The notes under the pieces were generated by a model that was not told the origin of the DNA, did not search any database, and saw only the letters and a program-made list of their open reading frames with translations. A program made the translations under genes and the position numbers. Shown here one piece after another: positions 24,274 to 31,453 of a stretch of 64,000 bases of DNA. This stretch comes from Lachnospiraceae bacterium. GTDB taxonomy: Bacteria > Bacillota > Clostridia > Lachnospirales > Lachnospiraceae. The stretch covers positions 1 to 64,000 of the forward strand of contig SVEF01000010.1 of the NCBI GenBank assembly GCA_015057585.1, read 5' to 3'. Numbering within the stretch: the first letter of the stretch is position 1; every line of letters begins with the position of its first letter.

Positions 24274-24284
24274 TCGTTATACAT

Positions 24285-24375
24285 AGAAAAACCACCCCTG
24301 AACTTTGACCAGAGACGGGGTGGAATTTCTCCAATTTTAGGTCAACCCACCACAATGGGCGGTTGCTCTTTTCTT
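24285..24375 (-). ncRNA. Candidate antisense antitoxin RNA
   Basis: On the reverse strand a promoter-like TTGCAA-17 nt-TAAACT (24382-24410) would start a transcript near 24375. It ends at a strong terminator: CCACCCC/GGGGTGG stem (24292-24298/24317-24323) followed by TTTTTCT. The RNA of about 90 nt would pair fully with the 3' UTR of the toxin mRNA, which itself ends at about 24373. The promoter is weak, so the call rests mostly on layout and terminator. Confidence 0.55.
24343..24373 (+). terminator. Terminator of the toxin mRNA
   Basis: CAACC (24343-24347) and GGTTG (24361-24365) pair, with an inner CCA/TGG, followed by CTCTTTTC. Confidence 0.65.
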
Positions 24376-24435
24376 ATCTATAGTTTAGCATCAAACTCTT
24401 TGTTTTGCAAGGCAAATTTGCACCCCATATAAAAT

Positions 24436-24957
24436 CTAAATTGTTACCATTTCCTTCTCTGTCTTTCTCTGAAGGAATTCTCTGAACTCCTCCAATGTGC
24501 CTCCGGTAAGACTTGATTTATCATATACCTGTGCATGACTGATGCTGAATACAAACACAAAATACTCTTTGGTCTCTGCCATTTCTAAAATCTTATCATA
24601 ACTCCACTCTGACTTGCCGAATTCCGAAACCGATTCGTAGCCGTCTGCCGTAAACGTTGCAACCGAGGTTTCTGTTCCCGGAAGCAAACGTTTTCTGGCA
24701 AGATATCCGTTGATGGAATCTTCAAAAAGAAGAACTGTCCCCATAATGGCAATGGCAATCCATGTCAAAATAGAACTGAAATCAACCTCCAAACCGTTTT
24801 CACCCGGTATCAGCGTAAGTAAAAGGCCTAAGGCGCAAATAATATAGCCGAATATTCTCGTGCGAAGGTTTCTTTTCTTACGAATTGTTTTCCGGACTCC
24901 CAGCGCCATGGTTTTCATTGCCTTTTGGTTATATTTCGTTTGAAATGTAAATTCCAT
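24436..24957 (-). CDS. YcxB-like membrane protein, second copy
   Basis: The 173-residue protein has two helices (about residues 34-50 and 60-80), then a soluble domain containing ATFTADGYESVSEFGKSEWSYDKI, which parallels the YcxB-like protein at 6335-6850. The function is unknown. Its ATG overlaps closely with the stop of the phosphodiesterase gene (TAGTATG), and GAGGAG in that gene serves as ribosome binding site, so the two are coupled. Confidence 0.78.
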   Translation of the reverse strand: MEFTFQTKYNQKAMKTMALGVRKTIRKKRNLRTRIFGYIICALGLLLTLIPGENGLEVDFSSILTWIAIAIMGTVLLFEDSINGYLARKRLLPGTETSVATFTADGYESVSEFGKSEWSYDKILEMAETKEYFVFVFSISHAQVYDKSSLTGGTLEEFREFLQRKTEKEMVTI

Positions 24958-24958
24958 A

Positions 24959-25966
24959 CTACTTATACTCCTCTAACACACTCTTTAATAACTTCGGATT
25001 GTCTGTCATAATACAGTCACAACCAAGTTCAATCAATTTTCTCATCTCGTCCGCATCGTTAATCGTCCAATATTGCACAGCAATATTTCTTCTGTGTGCT
25101 CTGCGAATCAGTGTCTTGATATCCAAAGGCACTTCGATTCCCAATTCATAGCTCGTCGGAATCTGCAGACAGGCGAAGTCACTCTTGTTAAACAAATTCA
25201 CGCCAAGAAGCTGTGTAATAATAAATTTTGAAGCCGTTCCGGTCGGAGCCCCGCGTAACAAATCAGAATACTTAGCCTTTAGCTCTGCCTCGATTTCATC
25301 ATGGAACGTACCGACCACAATCCGGTCACGATAGTCCGGATACCGGTTCAACGTTTCATTTAAAATGCGGCATGCCTCATAGCCAAGTTCTCCGCTGTTC
25401 TTAATCTCCACGATGAACAATAAATCCGGATGGCTTTCGTAAAACTCTTCAAACAATTTATCTACGGTCGCAATCTGCAGGCCTAACCCCTCCAAATCCG
25501 TTGCGTCCTTGTAAATACGTTCCCCGTTTTCATCCTTGAAATAATAACCGAAATTGTACTGTGAAAGTTCTTCTAACGTCATATCCTTGATGTAATGGCG
25601 GTTCTTCTTATCCTCGCAGAGTGTTTCCACCTCATCCAATGTCAAATCTCCATTCACATTGCAGGTCTCATCAATGTAAGAGTCATGGTTATAAACCAAA
25701 TAACCATCCTTCGTCAGATACAAATCACTCTCAATAATATCAATTCCAATCGTATTTACCGCTTCGCGGAAGGCAAGCATGGTATTTTCCGGGTTATTAT
25801 CCCCACCGCCTCTGTGTGCTGCAATCATCGGGAGTTCTCCCTTTTTTTGCACAAACGGATTATTCTCTACATTTTTCTTTGGCGGAAGCACATTGATTAT
25901 AAGAAAAAACAGTGCTATTACTCCGACAATACTCCCAAAAATCTTTAACCCTTTTCTCTTTTTCAT
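24959..25966 (-). CDS. Membrane-anchored glycerophosphodiester phosphodiesterase
   Basis: The 335-residue protein has one N-terminal helix (about residues 8-26), then the GDPD barrel with IAAHRGGGDNNPENT (catalytic His and Glu-Asn), IESDLYLTKDGYLVYNHD (metal ligands) and the late VQYWTINDADEMRKLIELGCD. It would cut glycerophosphodiesters to glycerol-3-phosphate at the outer membrane face. Substrates could be lipid head groups or teichoic acid. AAGGAGAG precedes the ATG. Confidence 0.92.
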   Translation of the reverse strand: MKKRKGLKIFGSIVGVIALFFLIINVLPPKKNVENNPFVQKKGELPMIAAHRGGGDNNPENTMLAFREAVNTIGIDIIESDLYLTKDGYLVYNHDSYIDETCNVNGDLTLDEVETLCEDKKNRHYIKDMTLEELSQYNFGYYFKDENGERIYKDATDLEGLGLQIATVDKLFEEFYESHPDLLFIVEIKNSGELGYEACRILNETLNRYPDYRDRIVVGTFHDEIEAELKAKYSDLLRGAPTGTASKFIITQLLGVNLFNKSDFACLQIPTSYELGIEVPLDIKTLIRRAHRRNIAVQYWTINDADEMRKLIELGCDCIMTDNPKLLKSVLEEYK

Positions 25967-26063
25967 ATGGTTTCTCTCCTTCTTCGTTCCGCTTTTGCTT
26001 TCTTACCATCCTTTCTTATAGGAACATCATAACATAATTCCTGCCAAAATACCATCAAAAAAG

Positions 26064-26093
26064 TTAGACTAAAGTCCTATATTATGCTATAAT
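26064..26093 (+). promoter_or_regulatory. Promoter of the HD-GYP gene
   Basis: TTAGAC (26064-26069), 18 nt, then TGC-TATAAT (26088-26093), an extended -10. The ATG follows 39 nt later. Confidence 0.7.
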
Positions 26094-26132
26094 ACCAACG
26101 GATACAAAGTCTCAGAAAGGAAGATACACTTT

Positions 26133-27941
26133 ATGGAACGGATATGCAATCTATTGAAACAGTATAAAGCTAATATGGACGCACAGCAGAATTTCAATGA
26201 TTCTATTCTGGTTCCTCAGACAAAAGAAGCATGGCTGACCGTGTTAAACCACCGTGCCGAGCAAACACTTGCCATTCACACACAAAACATCCGTCTTTTG
26301 GACGAGATAGAAGTCATTCTCGCCGAGCCGTTCACGGAAGAAACCGCTGATATTCTGTTCCGCGAAACGGTCCGTATGTATTGGGACGGTTACGACGACA
26401 GCCAGTTGCTCCTGCCTATCATGGCAAAACTGATTGCTTTTTATGAGGAAAACGAAAATCTGAAACGTCTGGCCTTTTTATACGGCGCAGTTTACTACGA
26501 GGAAAGCGAAGTACAAAACCGCAGCCTTGGCTTAAAAAAGCCGGCAGATGAATATAACCATAAAATTATCGCCCTGCGTTCCCGCTATGCCGATTTGGAT
26601 GAAGATACCCGCAGACGCATTTGGAACGCCTACTATAATATTATTGTCATCTCGCTTGCAAACAAGGCGATTGACGCGGATATCTCCTATCATTATTTCA
26701 GGGAAGCCATGGACTTTTGGAATACGGATGCCGTACAGGCCCTGGATGGCGAGAATGAGCGTACCTGTCGCGTTATCGACCGCATTGCGAACGAATGGAT
26801 GATTATCAGTGAATATGTCGATGACAGTAGTCCGGAAACCATCCGTGCCTTCTGCAATGAAGCAAATAAGGCATATCAACGAGAGCTTGCCGGTGTTGAA
26901 AACAGTCTGCAAATAAACAGTGAGGTCTACTCCGCTTACCTGCATTCCCTTGTTTTAAAGGGAGAACGCGATTTTGATTCCATCATTGATGAATTTTATG
27001 ATTATTGCATCCGCAAATTCCCGTTGTGCAATTTTAACGAACTTTCCGATGAGGATTTATACTTTATCATCAACGCTCCGTTAACTCTGGAAGAATGGAT
27101 GCGCCACTGCTCTTCGCAGGAAAAAACCAGGCAAATTATTACGGAACTCAGAAGACTGACGCAGGACACCTGGTACTACCGTCTGAACAAGTATTCTTCT
27201 CCGTTTGTGAACGAGACGCTTGCCGACTGGTGCTTCCGTGCCATGAAATATATCGATTCCCCGGCAGATAAGGAAGAATGGTTATTCCAACTTTTAATTC
27301 ACAGACAGCTGCCTACCTACTTACACTCCGTCATGGTCGAAAACCTTGCTGTGGAAGTTTCCAAGGAACTGCTGTTGCAGCAGCCGGAACTCTTTTCCGA
27401 AATTCCGATGCTGCCAAACGATGATTTAATCAAATTTATCCGTCAGTGTGCCCTCTTACATGACATCGGCAAGACGCGAATCACCGATATTGTCAATACA
27501 CAGGGCCGTCGCCTGCGCGATATCGAATTTGAGGCCATCCGCAACCATCCGTCCTACGGCGCTGAGATGATTGGGCAGGACCCGTATCTGATGCAATATC
27601 ATGATATCATTTTAGGTCACCACAAATTTTACGACGGTACCGGCGGTTATCCGGAAGGCTATGACAACACGGCCTCCCCTTACCGCATCATTACCGATTT
27701 GATTACCATCTGCGACTGCCTGGATGCCGCCACGGACTCCCTCGGCAGAAACTACCGCTCCGCAAAACCTCTTACCGAAGTCCTTGCGGAACTGGACACC
27801 GAAAAAGGAACCCGCTACAACCCGGATATCGTAAACATTATTCAAAACACTCCGGAGCTTAAGGAAAAGCTCGATTACCTTCTCACGGAAGGACGTTTGG
27901 ACATCATGTATAACGCTTACTCCGAGTATTGCGGATTCTAA
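26133..27941 (+). CDS. HD-GYP domain protein
   Basis: The 602-residue protein has a long N-terminal helical region of unknown type (about residues 1-390) and a C-terminal HD-GYP domain. Visible motifs are LLHDIGKTRI (about 442-451), NHPSYGAEMI and HHKFYDGTGGYPEGYD (about 494-509). The canonical HHExxDGxGYP is changed: HHK replaces HHE and one glycine is inserted. HD-GYP proteins hydrolyse cyclic di-GMP or related dinucleotides. The variant may keep activity but this is not certain. It is a single gene with its own promoter and terminator. Confidence 0.88.
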   Translation: MERICNLLKQYKANMDAQQNFNDSILVPQTKEAWLTVLNHRAEQTLAIHTQNIRLLDEIEVILAEPFTEETADILFRETVRMYWDGYDDSQLLLPIMAKLIAFYEENENLKRLAFLYGAVYYEESEVQNRSLGLKKPADEYNHKIIALRSRYADLDEDTRRRIWNAYYNIIVISLANKAIDADISYHYFREAMDFWNTDAVQALDGENERTCRVIDRIANEWMIISEYVDDSSPETIRAFCNEANKAYQRELAGVENSLQINSEVYSAYLHSLVLKGERDFDSIIDEFYDYCIRKFPLCNFNELSDEDLYFIINAPLTLEEWMRHCSSQEKTRQIITELRRLTQDTWYYRLNKYSSPFVNETLADWCFRAMKYIDSPADKEEWLFQLLIHRQLPTYLHSVMVENLAVEVSKELLLQQPELFSEIPMLPNDDLIKFIRQCALLHDIGKTRITDIVNTQGRRLRDIEFEAIRNHPSYGAEMIGQDPYLMQYHDIILGHHKFYDGTGGYPEGYDNTASPYRIITDLITICDCLDAATDSLGRNYRSAKPLTEVLAELDTEKGTRYNPDIVNIIQNTPELKEKLDYLLTEGRLDIMYNAYSEYCGF

Positions 27942-27958
27942 TCCCTATAGAAACCTTA

Positions 27959-27989
27959 GGACATATTGCCATGCAGTATGTCCTTTTTT
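27959..27989 (+). terminator. Terminator of the HD-GYP gene
   Basis: GGACATA (27959-27965) and TATGTCC (27977-27983) pair, followed by six T. Confidence 0.85.
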
Positions 27990-28010
27990 ATTGTGTTTGG
28001 CTTTACAAGT

Positions 28011-28041
28011 CACGGGCATATTGCTTCGCAACATGCCCGTG
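28011..28041. repeat. GC-rich hairpin flanking the giant palindrome
   Basis: CACGGGCAT (28011-28019) and ATGCCCGTG (28033-28041) pair, with a second inner stem TTGC/GCAA. There is no T run, so it is not an ordinary terminator. Confidence 0.7.
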
Positions 28042-28062
28042 AAGGAGGGCTCGGCAGGCTCC

Positions 28063-28546
28063 GGACAGGATTGCAGTTGCCGCAGTCCCTTTCTTTCCGC
28101 GCGCTTTCCCTTCCCAGACATTCAGTCAAACGGAAAGCAGGCTCCAATCGCGGCCTTTTTTCGAGCGGCAGGAATAGAAACCGCAAGAGCCGATTGTCTG
28201 AGGCGGGAGGGAAGAAAAATCCCCAACAAAACAAGAGGATATCACGAATAAAGTGCGACAGCACTTTTACGAAAAGGCAGGAGTCGTCTCTGGACAAACT
28301 GGTTTGTCCGAGAGCGACTACCGCCTTTTCTAAAACCGCGTCCTACGGACGCTTTTCGTGATATCCTCTTGTTTTTTCTTAGTATTCTACCTCCCGACCG
28401 CCGAGTTTCGGGCTTGCGGTTTCTGCTCATGACTGCCGATAAAAAGGGCAGGGATTGGGAAGCCCCTTTCCGGTTGGCTGCGTCTGCGAAGGGAATCGTG
28501 CGGAAAACAAAAAAGGGACTGCGGTAGCTGCAATCCCTTCGTGTCC
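28063..28546. repeat. Giant imperfect palindrome, about 485 bp
   Basis: The left arm (28063-28248, read on plus) and the right arm (28355-28546, read on minus) align over their whole length. Both begin GGACA, share GATTGCAG, CCGCAGTCCCTTT, CAGAC, CGGAAAG, AGAAACCGCAAG, GGGAGG, and end in the identical AAAACAAGAGGATATCACGAA region. The inner 21 bp is perfect. The centre (28249-28354) holds three more hairpins. The right arm begins at the stop codon of the ABC gene. The stretch 27990-28545 has no convincing gene; GC is higher than the neighbourhood. It could be a palindromic mobile element or a structured RNA. Confidence 0.85.
28228..28375. other. Cloverleaf core of the giant palindrome
   Basis: A perfect 21-bp closing stem (28228-28248/28355-28375) encloses three hairpins: AAGTGC/GCACTT (28251-28266), a long stem AAAAGGC to GCCTTTT with inner GGACAAAC/GTTTGTCC (28273-28329), and GCGTCC/GGACGC (28338-28352). 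This is a four-way junction in either strand. On plus, the closing stem is followed by a T run, giving terminator-like character. Confidence 0.7.
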
Positions 28547-30288
28547 TACCTCGCTAAAGTCATCGTGTAAAGCCCCGCATACACACCGCTCCGAGCCAAC
28601 AGCTCATCGTGTGTACCGCGCTCCTTAATTCCGTCCTCACCAAGCACAAGAATGTTCTTCGCATTTTTAATTGTCGAAAGCCTGTGTGCAATGACAAAGG
28701 TCGTCCGGTTCTTCGCCAGCTTCTCCAGTGACTCCTGCACTACCTTTTCGCTTTCATTGTCCAGCGCCGAGGTCGCCTCATCAAAGATAAGAATCGGCGG
28801 ATTCTTAAGGAAGACCCTTGCAATGCTGAGTCTCTGCTTCTGCCCGCCCGACAGTTTGATGCCGCGCTGTCCTATGTACGTGTCGTATCCGTCCGGCAAC
28901 TCCATAATGAACTCATGTGCATTGGCATTCTTTGCCGCCTCTACGATTTCTTCCATCGTCGCATCCGGCTTTCCGTAACGGATATTGTCCGCAACGGAAC
29001 CGGCAAACAGATACACATCCTGCTGTACAATGCCGATGCTGTTACGCAGCGAACGCATCGTCACCTTGCGGATGTCCTGCCCGTCAATTTTGATGCTTCC
29101 GTCCGTCACATCATAAAATCTAGGAATCAGACTACAAAGCGTTGTCTTTCCGACACCGGACGAACCAACCAGTGCCATATAGTCGCCCGCATCCACCTGT
29201 AAATCAATGTTACAGAATACCGGTGCCAGCGTACCCTCATATTGAAACGCTACGTTTTCAAAAGAAATATCGCCCCGTACATTTTCCAGTGCCACTGCAT
29301 CCGCAGCATCCTGAATGTCCGGCTCCGTATCCATGATTTCCATGAAACGTTCAAAACCGGTGATACCGTTTTGGAACTGCTCGGTAAAGTTAATCAGCTT
29401 ACGTACCGGCTCTACCACACTGTTCACATATAATAAAAAGGTCAGTAAATCGCTCAATTTGATAACATCGTTTGCAATCATCAGTCCGCCGCCCGCAATC
29501 ACACCCACGTTAATCAGTGTTGTAAACAGACCGAGTCCCGAGTGGAACGTCGCCATTTCGCGATAAGAATTTTTCTTACTTGCCACAAAACGTCCGTTGC
29601 CCTCTTTGAACTTTTCCACCTCAAGATCTTCATTTGCAAACGACTTCACCACACGGATTCCGGATAAATTATCCTCAATCTGTGCGTTGATTTCAGAAAT
29701 TCTCTGGCGGTTTGCCTTAAAAGCCGCATTCATCCGGGTCTTCATCTTCCATGCAAAGAAAAACATTAGCGGCAGGAAAATAAACAAAAGAAGTGTGAGC
29801 GGCACATTGATTCCGACTAAGATGATAAACGCACCGACAAACTTGATAATCGAAATGATGATATCCTCCGGACCGTGATGGCACAGTTCCGTAATTTCAA
29901 ACAAGTCGTTGGTAATACGGGACATCAGCTGGCCGGTCTTTTGATTATCATAAAATCCGAAGGAAAGCTTCTGGAAATGATTGAAAATATCGTTTCGCAT
30001 ATCATATTCCATTTTTGCACCCATTACATGGCCCTGATAGGAGATGAAATAGTTACAAAACAGTTCTAACAGGGCGAGGCCAATCATTGCCAATGCAAGT
30101 TTCAGAATGATAACAACTGCTTCCGCGATTTCGTAATTGACCAAAATGTCATTGGTGATATAACGCACAATGAGCGGATACACCAACGAAATCCCCGCAG
30201 CACCAAAAGCACAAACCATATCTGCCGCAAACAATTTTAAATACGGCCGGTAATATGATAAAAAGATTTTAAATTTCCTCTTATCCAT
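28546..30288 (-). CDS. ABC transporter, fused permease and ATPase (MsbA-like)
   Basis: The 580-residue half-transporter has six N-terminal helices (about residues 1-320) and a C-terminal ATPase with Walker A GSSGVGKTT (about 373-381), signature LSGGQKQR (about 474-481) and Walker B ILIFDEATSALD. The H-loop is IAHRLSTIK. It would work as a homodimeric exporter of lipids, drugs or peptides; the substrate is not evident. AAAAGGAGGAATGT precedes the ATG. It has no partner gene nearby. Confidence 0.93.
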   Translation of the reverse strand: MDKRKFKIFLSYYRPYLKLFAADMVCAFGAAGISLVYPLIVRYITNDILVNYEIAEAVVIILKLALAMIGLALLELFCNYFISYQGHVMGAKMEYDMRNDIFNHFQKLSFGFYDNQKTGQLMSRITNDLFEITELCHHGPEDIIISIIKFVGAFIILVGINVPLTLLLFIFLPLMFFFAWKMKTRMNAAFKANRQRISEINAQIEDNLSGIRVVKSFANEDLEVEKFKEGNGRFVASKKNSYREMATFHSGLGLFTTLINVGVIAGGGLMIANDVIKLSDLLTFLLYVNSVVEPVRKLINFTEQFQNGITGFERFMEIMDTEPDIQDAADAVALENVRGDISFENVAFQYEGTLAPVFCNIDLQVDAGDYMALVGSSGVGKTTLCSLIPRFYDVTDGSIKIDGQDIRKVTMRSLRNSIGIVQQDVYLFAGSVADNIRYGKPDATMEEIVEAAKNANAHEFIMELPDGYDTYIGQRGIKLSGGQKQRLSIARVFLKNPPILIFDEATSALDNESEKVVQESLEKLAKNRTTFVIAHRLSTIKNAKNILVLGEDGIKERGTHDELLARSGVYAGLYTMTLAR

Positions 30289-30306
30289 ACATTCCTCCTT
30301 TTTTAT

Positions 30307-30339
30307 GGGAAAGCCACCCGGACAACAATCCGGATGGCC
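30307..30339 (-). terminator. Possible terminator after pfkA
   Basis: On the reverse strand GGCCATCCGGA and TCCGGGTGGC pair (imperfect), followed by TTTCCC. The weak T run makes this uncertain; readthrough into the ABC gene is possible. Confidence 0.4.
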
Positions 30340-30357
30340 ATGTGTTTTCTTTTTTAG

Positions 30358-31350
30358 TTATCTGGAAAGTTTCTTGGACATGCTCACTAAGAATTCATCC
30401 GGCATCTTCTTCATAGCCAGTGCTTCCATGATGTCGTAATCTACAAACTCACCATGCTTATAAGCGACCACGCGGTTACTCTTTCCTTCGCAGAGAAGCT
30501 CTACTGCCTTTGCACCCATCGCCGATGCATAGACACGGTCCTTTGCTGTCGGACTGCCGCCACGCTGGATGTGACCGATAATCGTTGCTCTGGTCTCAAC
30601 GCCGGTAGCTGCCTCAATTCTCTTTGCCATACCGTTAGAATCACCGACACCTTCTGCATTGATGATGATGTGATGTGTCTTTCCGACACGCTTTCTTTCG
30701 ATAATATTTTTGATAATAGCTTCTTCATCATTATCATAAAGTTCCGGAAGCAGAATGCTCTCTGCACCGTTTGCGATACCGCACCAAAGGGCGATATAAC
30801 CGGCATGTCTTCCCATTACTTCGATAATGCTGCAACGCTCGTGGGATGTCGATGTATCACGAACCTTATCAATTGCTTCCATCGCGGTATTTACTGCAGT
30901 ATCAAAACCGATGGTATACTCGGTACATGCAATATCCAGGTCAATGGTCGCCGGAACACCGATGGTATTAATACCTCTCTGATATAATTTTCTGGCACCG
31001 TTAAAGGAACCGTCACCACCGATGACGATAATACTGTCAATGCCGTACTTCTTACATACATAAGCACCCTTATCCTGTCCCTCTGCCGTCATAAACTCCG
31101 GACAACGTGCCGTATACAGTGCAGTACCGCCACGCTGGATAATATCGGACACGCTCTTTGCATCCATATCAAAAATATCCTCATCCAGAAGTCCCGAATA
31201 ACCTCTGCGGATACCCTTTACCTTTAATCCGTTTGCCAATGCAGTGCGGACAATCGCACGGATGGCAGCGTTCATTCCCGGAGCATCTCCACCGCTGGTC
31301 AATACACCGATGGTCTCCACCTTATTTGCCTTTGTAACCTTTCTAGCCAC
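30358..31350 (-). CDS. pfkA: ATP-dependent 6-phosphofructokinase
   Basis: PfkA makes fructose 1,6-bisphosphate, the committed step of glycolysis. The protein has GVLTSGGDAPGMNAAIR near the start, the ATP-type signature GGDGSFNG, the catalytic segment and EVMGRHAGYIAL. The catalytic loop reads VPATIDLDIACTEYTIG, where most PfkA have PGTIDNDI; the two Asp are kept. I set the start at GTG 31350 because GGAGG lies 8 nt upstream; the ATG at 31365 contains that Shine-Dalgarno. The length is about 330 residues. Single gene with its own promoter. Confidence 0.93.
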   Translation of the reverse strand: MARKVTKANKVETIGVLTSGGDAPGMNAAIRAIVRTALANGLKVKGIRRGYSGLLDEDIFDMDAKSVSDIIQRGGTALYTARCPEFMTAEGQDKGAYVCKKYGIDSIIVIGGDGSFNGARKLYQRGINTIGVPATIDLDIACTEYTIGFDTAVNTAMEAIDKVRDTSTSHERCSIIEVMGRHAGYIALWCGIANGAESILLPELYDNDEEAIIKNIIERKRVGKTHHIIINAEGVGDSNGMAKRIEAATGVETRATIIGHIQRGGSPTAKDRVYASAMGAKAVELLCEGKSNRVVAYKHGEFVDYDIMEALAMKKMPDEFLVSMSKKLSR

Positions 31351-31418
31351 TCTCTTTACCTCCATCTATTTCATCGGAAACTCATTTGTTAAATAAAATA
31401 CAAACCTCTTCTCTCTAT

Positions 31419-31445
31419 TTTATAGCATTTACCGTACTTTTTCAA
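31419..31445 (-). promoter_or_regulatory. pfkA promoter
   Basis: On the reverse strand TTGAAA (31440-31445), 15 nt, TGC-TATAAA (31419-31424), an extended -10. Confidence 0.6.
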
Positions 31446-31453
31446 TAGCAATG

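Noticed and set aside
28010-28430. Open frames of 60-130 codons on both strands across the giant palindrome
   Set aside because: They run through perfect inverted repeats, lack ribosome binding sites, and their residues are Arg/Cys/Ser-rich as expected of GC-rich noncoding DNA.
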